The notes below the pieces were generated by a model. It was not told the origin of the DNA. It saw only the letters and a list, made by a program, of their open reading frames with translations, and ran no database searches. This document shows, piece by piece, positions 1-8,164 of a stretch of 46,502 nucleotides of DNA. This DNA is from Saccharothrix deserti (lineage in GTDB: Bacteria; Actinomycetota; Actinomycetes; Mycobacteriales; Pseudonocardiaceae). Both the position numbers and the translations under genes were made by a program. The stretch covers positions 1 to 46,502 of the forward strand of contig NZ_VKAB01000056.1 of the NCBI RefSeq assembly GCF_009769385.1, written 5' to 3'. The stretch's first letter is position 1; each line of letters starts with the position of its first letter.

Positions 1-45
1 GTGTACCGATGACCGGAGGACCCGACCCCCGGGCGCACCGGCCCC

Positions 46-91
46 GGCCGGGGGTGCACGTCGCACACGAACGCGACGTGCACCCCCGGCC
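46..91. terminator. Long perfect hairpin, probable terminator
   Basis: Two perfect 19-bp arms (46-64 and 73-91) enclose an 8-nt loop. It lies downstream of the minus-strand SGNH hydrolase gene and could end its transcript. There is no clear T-tract on either side, so it is intrinsic-terminator-like rather than a textbook example. Confidence 0.6.
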
Positions 92-233
92 ACGTAATAC
101 CGTTCGATCGACACCCCGAAGACCGCCTGATCCACACAGCCCGGGGCACATCGCGGTCGACATCGAATCCGGGGCCGCTCAGCCCGCCGTCACGGCGCTC
201 GGCGGCCCCGGCATCGCCGACACCCGACCGCGG

Positions 234-1325
234 TCAGGGCCTCCACTGCTGGTTGGCCTGGCCCGTGCAGGACCACAGGATCAGTTGGGTGCCGTTGGCG
301 GTGCCGAAGCCGGAGGCGTCCAGGCACAGGTTGGACAGCGCGTTGGTGATCGTGCCGTCGGCGTTGACGTTCCACTGCTGGTTGGCACCGCCGTGGCAGT
401 CCCAGATCGCCACCTGTGTGCCGTTGGCGGAACCCCAACCGGAAGCCTCCAGGCACTTCGTGCCGTAAACCACCAGTCGCCGGTCCGAGGTGTAGGTCCA
501 GCTCTGGTTGGTTCCGCCGTGGCAGTCCCACAGCTGGACCTGCGTGCCGTTGGTGGTGGTCGCTCCCGGAACGTCCGTGCAACGGCCCGAGGGCACGCCG
601 ACGATCTGCCTGCCCACGGGATCACCGATGCTGCCGGGCACGGCGCGCAGCGCGTTGTACCAGGTCGCGGCCATCTTGTCGTAGCCGGTGGCGGTCGGGT
701 GGACCCCGTCGATCAGGTCGGCGGTGGTGAGTGCGGCGTGCATGTCGACCAGGCGCACGCGCTTGCCCGCGTTGGCCTTGCTCTGCACCATTCCGGGGAT
801 CGTGGCGTTGTACGCGCGCACGGCGGACTCCCGCGACTCGCCGCCCAACGGGATGATCGTCGCGACGAACACGTCGGCGTTGGGCACGGTCGCGGTGATG
901 CGGTCGACCAGGGCCGACAGGCGAGCGGGCGCGTTGGCCAGGTCGAAGTCCTGGATCACGTCGTTGGTGCCGATGTGCAGCAGCACGGTACGCGGGTTGG
1001 TGTTGCGCAGCCAGGTGACGACGTTCGCGTCGATCTGGTCGATGCGCCAGCCCGGGTGGCCCTCGTGGTCGTGGTCGCCCAACGACGCCGGGCCGTTGAA
1101 CTCCGCGCCGACGAAGTCCACCCGGTAGTTCCCGCCCCCGAACCGCTGCCACAGCCCGATGCGGTAACCGCCCGGCACCTGCGTCCCCTCGGTGATCGAG
1201 TCGCCCAGCGGCATGACCCGTGTTCCACCGTTGGATTCCGCGACCGCCGGTGCGGCGGGCAGCAGCGTGGCGGCGATCAAAGCGGCGGCGCAGGCGATGA
1301 GCCGCCGCGATCTTGCCTGCATCAT
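234..1325 (-). CDS. Secreted SGNH/GDSL hydrolase with C-terminal ricin-B lectin domain
   Basis: Predicted exported esterase/lipase-like enzyme of 363 residues. A signal peptide (about residues 1-29, ending AVA) precedes an SGNH hydrolase domain. Visible motifs are the GDS nucleophile block at 41-43, HIGTND at 117-122 (block III Asn) and DGVHP at 206-210 (catalytic Asp and His). The last ~120 residues form a ricin-B/CBM13 beta-trefoil with three QxW-type repeats (NQSW, NQQW, NQQW). SGNH enzymes near xylanolytic genes are often carbohydrate acetyl esterases, so de-esterification of plant polysaccharide is inferred; the substrate is not shown. GGAGA lies just before ATGATG. It is transcribed away from the GH62 gene across a shared regulatory region. 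Confidence 0.9.
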   Translation of the reverse strand: MMQARSRRLIACAAALIAATLLPAAPAVAESNGGTRVMPLGDSITEGTQVPGGYRIGLWQRFGGGNYRVDFVGAEFNGPASLGDHDHEGHPGWRIDQIDANVVTWLRNTNPRTVLLHIGTNDVIQDFDLANAPARLSALVDRITATVPNADVFVATIIPLGGESRESAVRAYNATIPGMVQSKANAGKRVRLVDMHAALTTADLIDGVHPTATGYDKMAATWYNALRAVPGSIGDPVGRQIVGVPSGRCTDVPGATTTNGTQVQLWDCHGGTNQSWTYTSDRRLVVYGTKCLEASGWGSANGTQVAIWDCHGGANQQWNVNADGTITNALSNLCLDASGFGTANGTQLILWSCTGQANQQWRP

Positions 1326-1365
1326 GTTCTCCTTGGCCTGCGTAATAGTGCTGTGTCAGCGCCAC

Positions 1366-1395
1366 ATTGGATGGTGGGGCGCAACGTCATGTCAA
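1366..1395 (-). promoter_or_regulatory. Candidate promoter of the SGNH hydrolase gene
   Basis: Read on the minus strand, a consensus -35 TTGACA (1390-1395) is followed after 18 bp by TCCAAT (1366-1371), 4/6 to TATAAT. It lies about 40 bp upstream of the start codon. Prediction by eye only. Confidence 0.4.
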
Positions 1396-1491
1396 GCAAT
1401 CAATCCACTTGAGACGGTCGCGGCCGACAAGTGGCTTGTCACGCCGCCCGGGTCACGCACGATCCGAGCGATGCGACCCTGACAACCGCAA

Positions 1492-1505
1492 TGTTTGCGT
1501 TAACA
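1492..1505. promoter_or_regulatory. LacI-type operator candidate, copy 1
   Basis: TGTTTGCGTTAACA, a near-palindromic 14-mer. It differs by one base from the copy before the GH30 gene at 34459-34472. It is 167 bp upstream of the SGNH hydrolase start. The dyad with a central CG resembles LacI-family operators; the cognate regulator is not in this window. Confidence 0.5.
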
Positions 1506-1589
1506 CTCAGCGTCGCGTCCTGACGCTCGTATTTGAGACGCTTCAGCGGTGCTAATACTTTTAGCAGCCTTGTGGGCGCGCTTCCACGC

Positions 1590-1603
1590 TGTTAGCGTTC
1601 ACA
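1590..1603. promoter_or_regulatory. LacI-type operator candidate, copy 2
   Basis: TGTTAGCGTTCACA, one base different from the copy at 34459-34472 and two from the copy at 1492. It lies between the divergent SGNH and GH62 genes, about 390 bp before the chosen GH62 start. Confidence 0.5.
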
Positions 1604-1978
1604 TCCCCTGACCCGAGTCAGGAAGCCGAAGTGGCGGTCGACCGCGCGAGATCGAAGGCCCACGGCTCGTGTCCTGTTCGAGCGGACAGGCGCATGACGT
1701 CAACGGTGACGGGAGACCCATGTCAGCCACGTGCGCAACGGAATTCTTAGCCGGCTCAGCGGTTGAGCGCGCCCGTCGTGCCGCGCGGCGTGACGGAGGA
1801 CCGTCCCTCGCCTGCGACGGGGATGTGTCGCGCTGACCGGGCTCGCCCGCACACGGGTGCCCGGCAGACGGCACGCATCGCGCCGTGGAGTCATCCCGGA
1901 CCACCACAACCAGCGGTTCCAACTCGGGTGCGTCCAGCGCCGAGCCCACTCGGGCCGATGAAAGAGAAAATGGTGAAC

Positions 1979-3472
1979 ATGGGCAGTCGAACAACGGTGA
2001 TCGGCACGGCCACCGCCCTGCTGGCCGGTTTCCTGGTCGCGGCCGGCGCGCCGGCCGCGCAGGCGGCCACTGTGGACACGAGCGCGTGGTACGTGGTGGT
2101 CAACCGCAACAGCGGCAAGGCGTTGGACGTGGCGGGCGCGAGCAGCGCCGACGGCGCCGCGGTCACGCAGTGGGCCAGACACGACGGCGTCAACCAGCAG
2201 TTCCAGTTCGTGGACTCGGGCGACGGTTACTACCGGATCAAGGCGCGGCACTCGGGCAAGGTGTTGGACGTGTCCGGGTGGTCGACGGCCGACAACGCCG
2301 CCATCACCCAGTGGAGCGACCACGGTGGCGTGAACCAGCAGTTCCGGTTGGCCGACTCCCCTGACGGCTACGTGCGGTTGATCAACCGCAACAGCGGCAA
2401 GGCCGTCGAGGTGCCGGGCTTCTCCGGCGCGGACGGGACCGGCGTCGTCCAGTACTCCGACAACGGCGGCCCGAACCAGCAGTGGCAGCTCGCCCGCGTC
2501 GGCGGCTCGACAGGTCCCCTGCCGTCGACGTTCCGGTGGTCCTCCAGCGGTCCGCTGGCCGGCCCGAAGCCCGACGCGCAGCACCCCGACGCGGCGGCGG
2601 TCAAGGACTTCTCCGTCATCCGCTACAACAACCAGTGGCAGGTCTACGCCACCACGGCCAGCCCGGCCGGATGGGGTCTGGTGCACTACGCCTTCGACGA
2701 CTGGTCGCAGGCCGCGTCCGCGCCGCACACCTACCTGGACACCACGGCGGTCGGGACCCAGTACGCCGCCGCGCCGCAGGTGCTCTACTTCGCGCCGCAG
2801 AACCTGTGGTACCTGGTCTACCAGACCCCCGTGCCGAGCTACTCGACCAGCACCAACCCGGCCGACCCGCGGTCGTGGTCGGCGCGGCGCAACTTCATGT
2901 CCGAGATGCCGGACATCGTCCAGCAGAACAAGGGCGACGGCACCTGGATCGACTACTGGGTCATCTGCGACAGCGCCAACTGCCACCTGTTCTTCAGCGA
3001 CGACAACGGCCACATCTACCGCGCCCAGACCTCGGTGGGCAACTTCCCCAACGGGTTCGGCAACACCCAGATGGCGATGTCCGACGACAAGAACGACCTG
3101 TTCGAGGCGACCAACGTCTACAAGCTCGCAGGCAGCGACCAGTACCTGCTGATCCAGGAGGCGATCGGCTCCGACTGGCGGCGCTACTTCCGGTCCTTCA
3201 CCGCCACCAGCCTCACCGGCAACTGGACCCCGCTCGCCGACGCCCAGAACGAACCGTTCGCCGGCCGCGCCAACGTCACCTTCCCCGACGGCACCTGGAG
3301 CCACGACATCAGCCACGGCGAGATGATCCGCGCGAACAACGACCAGACGCTGACCATCAACCCCTGCCGACTGCAATTCGTCTACCAGGGCATCGACCCC
3401 AACGCCGGCGGGGACTACGTCCGGCTGCCCTACCGGATGGGCCTGCTCACGCAGACCAACTCCCCCTGCTGA
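1979..3472 (+). CDS. Secreted GH62 alpha-L-arabinofuranosidase with N-terminal ricin-B domain
   Basis: About 497 residues: signal peptide (ending AAQA, ~29), ricin-B/CBM13 trefoil (~33-170, repeated NRNSGKAL and NQQF/NQQW motifs), then a five-bladed propeller GH62 catalytic domain to the C terminus. It should remove arabinofuranose side chains from arabinoxylan or arabinan outside the cell. Likely catalytic residues by family alignment are D210 in KDFS (base), D312 in MPDI (pKa modulator) and E376 in FEAT (acid). The start is uncertain: in-frame ATGs lie at 1958, 1970 and 1979. I chose 1979 because it gives a normal signal peptide and has AAAGAG about 12 nt upstream. A strong hairpin follows the stop. 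Confidence 0.92.
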   Translation: MGSRTTVIGTATALLAGFLVAAGAPAAQAATVDTSAWYVVVNRNSGKALDVAGASSADGAAVTQWARHDGVNQQFQFVDSGDGYYRIKARHSGKVLDVSGWSTADNAAITQWSDHGGVNQQFRLADSPDGYVRLINRNSGKAVEVPGFSGADGTGVVQYSDNGGPNQQWQLARVGGSTGPLPSTFRWSSSGPLAGPKPDAQHPDAAAVKDFSVIRYNNQWQVYATTASPAGWGLVHYAFDDWSQAASAPHTYLDTTAVGTQYAAAPQVLYFAPQNLWYLVYQTPVPSYSTSTNPADPRSWSARRNFMSEMPDIVQQNKGDGTWIDYWVICDSANCHLFFSDDNGHIYRAQTSVGNFPNGFGNTQMAMSDDKNDLFEATNVYKLAGSDQYLLIQEAIGSDWRRYFRSFTATSLTGNWTPLADAQNEPFAGRANVTFPDGTWSHDISHGEMIRANNDQTLTINPCRLQFVYQGIDPNAGGDYVRLPYRMGLLTQTNSPC

Positions 3473-3494
3473 CACCGGTATCCGGTTCAAGCCC

Positions 3495-3535
3495 ACCGAG
3501 ACGCCCCTTGCCCGCTGGGCAAGGGGCGTCTCGGT
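3495..3535. terminator. Terminator hairpin after the GH62 gene
   Basis: A perfect 19-bp stem (3495-3513 / 3517-3535) with a 3-nt GCT loop, starting about 20 nt after the GH62 stop codon. It separates GH62 from GH74, so the two are probably independent transcripts. No strong T-run follows. Confidence 0.75.
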
Positions 3536-3751
3536 CTGCGCGCGCCCGAGGTCGCACGGCCGACAGCGAGATCCGAAAAAATCTTGGACCGGCGGAAACC
3601 TTTTCGGGAGCAGCGGCAACTTGTGGGCAGATCCGAAGACGATCGAACGCTGGGTTGCCCGGTCCTGACTGCTGCGAGTCGCGCAGCGTGCTCGGGAGGC
3701 GTGGCGCCGCCCTGAGCCGTGTGAGGCACGGCAGAGTCAAGGAGTGCTGCT

Positions 3752-6484
3752 ATGAGTGAGACCGAGTCCACCGGCGGCCGGCGCGTGCGCCGGAGCGGCG
3801 GCGCAGTGCCGCGCAGACGCAGGCGCCACCGCGGGCTCTGGACGGCGATCGCCCTGGCAGTGGGCGTGGCGGCGTTTCTCAGTCCCTATCTGCTGTTCAT
3901 GCAGGACGACCCGGAGGCGGTGACGGTGGACGCCTCCGCCTACTACCAGTTCGTCTCCGTGCACAACGGCAACGCGCTGGACGTGGCCGGGGCGGACAAC
4001 GCGGACGGCGTCCGGATCCAGCAGGAGAAGCGCGCCGCCAGTGCCGCGAGCCAGCAGTGGCGGTTGAAGCCCGTGGACGGCGGCTACTACCAGCTGGTCA
4101 ACCACAACAGCGGGAAGGTCCTGGGAGTACCGAGTGCCTCCACGGCGACGGCCAACGTCGAACAGCAGTCGGACACCGGCGCCGACACCCAGCAGTGGAA
4201 GCTCACCGATGTCGGCGACGGGGCGGTGAAGATCGTCTCGCGCAGCAGCGGCCTGGTCCTGGGCGCGAACGACGGCTCCGGCTCCGACGGCCAGGCGGTC
4301 GTCCAATCCACCGACCGGGGCGGCGCCGACCAGCAGTGGAAGCTGGCAAGGGCGGACACCGTCGCCACGCCTTCGGCCCCCGCGGTGGCCGCCGCCGCGC
4401 CGAAGCCCTCCCACAGCACGTCCGCCGCACCGTCCACGCCGTCCAAGCCGGCGACCGGTTCCGGCGGTTACGCCTGGCGCAACGTCCAGATCGCGGGTGG
4501 TGGCTTCGTCACCGGCTTCGTCTTCAACCCCAACCGCAAGGGCTTGCTGTACGCGCGTACCGACATGGGCGGCGCGTACCGCTGGGACGGCAAGGCCGGC
4601 CAGTGGGTCCCGCTGACCGACTGGGTCGCGGACTGGAACATGCTGGGCATCGAGAGCGTGGCGACCGACCCGGTCGACCCCGAGCGCCTGTACCTCGCGA
4701 CCGGCACCTACACCAACGACTGGGCGGGCAACGGCGCGATCCTGCGCTCCACCGACCAGGGCAGGACGTTCCAGCGCACCGACCTGCCGTTCAAACTGGG
4801 CGGCAACGAGGACGGCCGGTCCATGGGCGAGCGGCTCGCGATCGACCCCGCCGACCACCGCACCCTCTACCTGGGCACCCGCAAGAACGGGCTGTGGCGC
4901 AGCACCGACCACGGCGTGACGTGGAGCCAGGTCGCCGGTTTCCCCGTCAAGGACGGCGGCAGCAGCGGAGTCGGCCTGTCCTTCGTGACCTTCGGACCCG
5001 CCGGCAGCAAGACGATCTACGTGGGTGCCGCCGACAAGACCACCTCGCTGTACCGCTCCACCGACGGCGGCAGCACCTGGCAGGCCGTGCCCGGCCAGCC
5101 CACCGGGCAGTTGCCGCACCACGGCGTCCTGTCCGGTGACGGTTCGCTGTACGTGACGTACACCGACGCACCCGGCCCGAACGGGGTGAAGGCCGGTTCG
5201 GTGTGGAAGCACACGCCGTCCGGCGGAGCCTGGAAGGACATCTCGCCGATCCCCGGCACCGGCTTCGGCTACGCCGGGCTGGCGGTGGACCCGCAGCGCC
5301 CGTCCACGGTGATGGTCACCACCCTCGACCGCTGGTGGCCTTCGGACGAGCTGTACCGCTCCACCGACGGCGGCGCCACCTGGAAGGCCCTCGGGGACAC
5401 GTCCGTCCGGGACGCCTCCGCGGCGCCGTACGTCGGCACCGAGATCGGCCACTGGATGGGAGCGCTGGCCATCGACCCCTTCGACTCCGGGCACGTCCTG
5501 TACGGCACCGGAGCAGGTCTGTGGGCCAGCAAGGACGTGACCGCGGCGGACAGCGGTGGCGACACGCACTGGACGGTCCCCGTCAAGGGACTGGAGGAGA
5601 CCGCGGTCCTCGGCCTGGTCGCGCCGCCCGGCGGCGAGCTGATCAGCGCACTCGGCGACATCGGCGGATTCCGCCACGACGACCTGAACAAGGTGCCGGC
5701 CGCAGCCTCGTCCGGGCCACGCTTCAGCAACACCACCGGCATCGACTTCGCGCAGGCCAAGCCGAACATCGTGGTGCGCGTCGGCTACAGCGGCGAAGAG
5801 CGCGGTGCCCACTCCACCGACGGCGGCGCCACCTGGACGCCGTTCGCCGGGGCTCCGGTGAGCGCCGCGGGCGGCGGCACCGTGGCGATCTCGTCGGACG
5901 GCGGCACCGTGGTGTGGACCGCATCGGGGCAGGTGCCTTACGTCTCCACCGACCGGGGCAAGACCTGGACCGCGTCCTCCGGCCTGCCCACGGGCACAGC
6001 CGTGGTGGCCGACCGCTCCACGGCGGGCACCTTCTACGCGCTCAGCGGCGGCACCTTGTTCGCCAGCACCGACGGCGGCAGGAACTTCACCGCCCGCGCC
6101 GGTGGTCTCACCGGGGGACGCCTCAAGGCGGCTCCTGGCAACGCCGGCGACCTGTGGATCGCGGACGGCAGCGGGCTCTCGCGCTCCACCGACGGCGGAG
6201 TGAGCTTCAAGAAGCTGGGCAGCGTGCGGGGAGCCTCCGCCGTCGGCTTCGGCAAGGCCGCCCCCGGTGCCGGCTACCACGCCCTCTACCTCATCGGCAC
6301 GGTGAACGGCGTCACCGGGATCTTCCGCTCCACCGACGGCGGCGCCGCCTGGGTGAGGATCAACGACGACCGGAACCAGTTCGGCGGAGCCGTCGGCGGT
6401 GTCATCACCGGAGACCCCGAGGTGTACGGCCGGGTCTACGTGGGCACCAACGGCCGCGGCGTGCTGTACGGAGACCCGTCCTGA
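3752..6484 (+). CDS. Membrane-anchored or secreted ricin-B / GH74 xyloglucanase
   Basis: 910 residues. AAGGAG lies 7-12 nt before the ATG. An Arg-rich N terminus (to ~28) and one hydrophobic segment (~30-50) precede a ricin-B trefoil (~58-195), an Ala/Pro/Ser linker (~200-232) and a GH74 domain of two seven-bladed propellers (~235-910). The GH74 part is rich in STDGG-type Asp-box repeats. Probable catalytic pair by family comparison: D271 in RTDMGG and D636 in GDIGG. It should cut the beta-1,4-glucan backbone of xyloglucan. No clear signal-peptidase site follows the hydrophobic segment, so it may stay tethered to the membrane. The lectin domain sits N-terminal to the catalytic domain, opposite to the usual C-terminal CBM. 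Confidence 0.9.
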   Translation: MSETESTGGRRVRRSGGAVPRRRRRHRGLWTAIALAVGVAAFLSPYLLFMQDDPEAVTVDASAYYQFVSVHNGNALDVAGADNADGVRIQQEKRAASAASQQWRLKPVDGGYYQLVNHNSGKVLGVPSASTATANVEQQSDTGADTQQWKLTDVGDGAVKIVSRSSGLVLGANDGSGSDGQAVVQSTDRGGADQQWKLARADTVATPSAPAVAAAAPKPSHSTSAAPSTPSKPATGSGGYAWRNVQIAGGGFVTGFVFNPNRKGLLYARTDMGGAYRWDGKAGQWVPLTDWVADWNMLGIESVATDPVDPERLYLATGTYTNDWAGNGAILRSTDQGRTFQRTDLPFKLGGNEDGRSMGERLAIDPADHRTLYLGTRKNGLWRSTDHGVTWSQVAGFPVKDGGSSGVGLSFVTFGPAGSKTIYVGAADKTTSLYRSTDGGSTWQAVPGQPTGQLPHHGVLSGDGSLYVTYTDAPGPNGVKAGSVWKHTPSGGAWKDISPIPGTGFGYAGLAVDPQRPSTVMVTTLDRWWPSDELYRSTDGGATWKALGDTSVRDASAAPYVGTEIGHWMGALAIDPFDSGHVLYGTGAGLWASKDVTAADSGGDTHWTVPVKGLEETAVLGLVAPPGGELISALGDIGGFRHDDLNKVPAAASSGPRFSNTTGIDFAQAKPNIVVRVGYSGEERGAHSTDGGATWTPFAGAPVSAAGGGTVAISSDGGTVVWTASGQVPYVSTDRGKTWTASSGLPTGTAVVADRSTAGTFYALSGGTLFASTDGGRNFTARAGGLTGGRLKAAPGNAGDLWIADGSGLSRSTDGGVSFKKLGSVRGASAVGFGKAAPGAGYHALYLIGTVNGVTGIFRSTDGGAAWVRINDDRNQFGGAVGGVITGDPEVYGRVYVGTNGRGVLYGDPS

Positions 6485-6504
6485 CCACCGGGCGCGTCGT
6501 GTTC

Positions 6505-6532
6505 GTCGGGCCGGCGCTTGCGCCGGCCCGAC
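6505..6532. terminator. Terminator hairpin after the GH74 gene
   Basis: Perfect 13-bp arms (6505-6517 / 6520-6532) around TT, about 20 nt after the GH74 stop. It separates GH74 from the downstream sigma-factor operon. Confidence 0.65.
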
Positions 6533-6662
6533 CGGCGGTCACGGTAGGGCCTGCGGTCACGGCGGGGCCGGCGGGGCGCCCGGCATTCGGAGGTGGCCAT
6601 CGGCCACTGGTACGTTGCCGCCTCGGAGGGGCGCATGGGTAGGGAGAGGGCAGCCGAGAGAC

Positions 6663-7193
6663 ATGCTCCCTGATGACACGTCGGCGGAGTTCCACGCCTT
6701 CTTCCAACGGCACTACGCCGAGCTGTCACGTCTCTCCTATCTGCTGACCGGTGAGGCGGATGCCGCCGACGACCTGGCCGCGGACGCCCTGGTCGCCCTG
6801 TGGCAGCGCTGGGACCGGCTGCGCCAGGCCGAGCACCCGCTGGCGTACGCCCGTGGCGTGGTCGCGAACCTGGCGCGGGAACGAATCCGCAGCGCGACGC
6901 GCGAGCGCCGCCGGGTCGCGCTGTTCTGGTCACATCGTCCGCAGCAGGTGCAGGGCCCGGATGTGGCCGCCGTGGTGGACGTGCGGGCGGCCTTGGACCG
7001 GCTGCCGTTCCGCAAGCGGGCCTGCGTCGTCCTCCGCCACGCCTTCGACCTGTCGGAGAAGGACACCGCGCTGGCACTGGGAATATCGGTCGGCGCGGTG
7101 AAGAGCCAGACCTCGAAGGGGCTGGCCGAGTTGGAACGCATGCTCGGCGTGCAAGCGGCCGGGGACGTGGTGGCGGGGAGGAGGAGTCGTTGA
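6663..7193 (+). CDS. SigE-family (ECF) RNA polymerase sigma factor
   Basis: 176 residues with sigma region 2 (HYAELSRLSYLLTG, DDLAADALVALWQRW) and region 4 (LDRLPFRKRACVVLRHAFDLSEKDTA, then the GISVGAVKSQTSKGLAEL recognition helix). This is the compact actinobacterial SigE-family type. It should direct RNA polymerase to a small regulon. The ATG at 6663 has GAGAG just upstream and a stronger purine-rich stretch (AGGGAGAGGG) at 6641-6650; no other in-frame start nearby fits the family N terminus. Its stop overlaps the TTG start of the following membrane protein, so the two are translationally coupled, the usual arrangement for a sigma factor and its anti-sigma factor. Confidence 0.9.
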   Translation: MLPDDTSAEFHAFFQRHYAELSRLSYLLTGEADAADDLAADALVALWQRWDRLRQAEHPLAYARGVVANLARERIRSATRERRRVALFWSHRPQQVQGPDVAAVVDVRAALDRLPFRKRACVVLRHAFDLSEKDTALALGISVGAVKSQTSKGLAELERMLGVQAAGDVVAGRRSR

Positions 7194-7996
7194 ACGAGGA
7201 GATCAGCAGGCAACTGCGGGAGGCCGCCGAGGCGCACCAGCCCGACCGCGGCCGGATGCTGGCACGCGTGGAACGCGGCATGGCCGGCGCCACCGTCCGC
7301 CCCCGGGCGCCCGGCATCGCACGGTCCTGGCCGAAGGTGGCGCTCGCCGGCGTCGCCGCGGCCGGGATCCTGGCGACCGCCGGCCTCGCCGTCGCCGGCA
7401 TCGTCCAGACCGCGCCGGCGCACCCGGACAGCGCGACCAGTGCCACCGTCACGTCCCCGAGCGGAACTCCCAGCTCCACGCACTCCGCTCGCACCACCGA
7501 CAGCCCGGCTCCGCCGCCCGCACAGGGTCAGTCGGACCGGACGACCGACGGCCGGTCGACGGCAGGCGATCCGAAGTCGGCTTCGCCCTCCGACGACCAG
7601 CTCTCGGACGGGCCGCTGTCGTCGGAGGGCTCGATCGATCCGAACAGCCACGTCTACTGGACCCAGAGCCGACTCACCCTCACCACCACCCAGCCGCTCG
7701 CCGCGCTCACCGTGGAACTGCGCATCGCGCAGACCGGCGGCGTGCAGACCACCGGCCAGTGGCAGACCGGACCAGGCGACGACTTCACCATCACCGTGCA
7801 GGAGATCGACGGCACACTGGTCCACCGCTGGGACCTCAAGCCCGGCCGCACCGTGCCGGCCGGACAGCACGCCTTCGCCGCCCAGTACAACCACCCCAAC
7901 GGCACGCGCGACGCCCACGCCGACAGCTACGGCGCGCAAGCCACGGCCCCCGACGGCCCCCACGCGGTTTGGGGCGACTTCACCCCCGCGGGATGA
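7190..7996 (+). CDS. Single-pass membrane protein, putative anti-sigma sensor with extracellular beta-rich domain
   Basis: 268 residues from a TTG start overlapping the sigma stop (TTGA). The run GGGGAGGAGGAG just upstream is a very strong ribosome binding site. Layout: cytosolic N terminus (1-47) with a helical LREAAEAHQPDRGRMLARVE stretch, one transmembrane segment (~48-72), a Ser/Thr/Pro/Asp-rich linker (~75-145), and a C-terminal beta-rich domain (~150-268) with spaced Trp residues (157, 191, 214, 261). No zinc-binding HxxxCxxC motif is present. By position and topology it is inferred to be the sigma factor's antagonist and an envelope sensor. I do not recognise the C-terminal domain by name. 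Confidence 0.75.
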   Translation: MNEEISRQLREAAEAHQPDRGRMLARVERGMAGATVRPRAPGIARSWPKVALAGVAAAGILATAGLAVAGIVQTAPAHPDSATSATVTSPSGTPSSTHSARTTDSPAPPPAQGQSDRTTDGRSTAGDPKSASPSDDQLSDGPLSSEGSIDPNSHVYWTQSRLTLTTTQPLAALTVELRIAQTGGVQTTGQWQTGPGDDFTITVQEIDGTLVHRWDLKPGRTVPAGQHAFAAQYNHPNGTRDAHADSYGAQATAPDGPHAVWGDFTPAG

Positions 7997-8164
7997 GGAC
8001 ACACCCCGGCATGTTCCGAAGCGGGCCTTGCCCCGAAGGCCGGACGGGGTCATGCGGCGTGCTGCGTGTTCACTGCCGGGTGCCTTGCAGGGGTCAAGAC
8101 TCGACTCCCGGACGGTTGTCACTCACGTCGGCCGGCACGGCATGATGACCAGCCGTGCGACAGG

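Larger units (their letters stand above)
1326..1978. promoter_or_regulatory. Divergent regulatory region between SGNH hydrolase and GH62 genes
   Basis: About 650 bases with no convincing gene. Open frames crossing it lack coding character and do not match the conserved parts of the neighbours. It is noticeably more AT-rich in its middle and contains two copies of a 14-bp dyad (1492-1505, 1590-1603) and a separate small inverted repeat, GCTAA-N5-TTAGC at 1551-1565. It probably holds the promoters and repressor sites for both flanking secreted-enzyme genes. Confidence 0.6.

Noticed and set aside
1763..1978. N-terminal extension of the GH62 gene to an ATG at 1763
   Set aside because: It would place ~70 basic, Pro-rich residues before a perfect signal peptide and lacks a ribosome site.
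3573..3608. CCGAAAA...TTTTCGG inverted repeat before GH74
   Set aside because: Arms are 21 bp apart and unlike the other operator candidates. It may be part of the GH74 promoter, but evidence is weak.
3737..6280. An 847-codon frame antisense to the GH74 gene
   Set aside because: Gly/Val/Arg-rich translation without domains. The plus strand has complete ricin-B and GH74 motifs.
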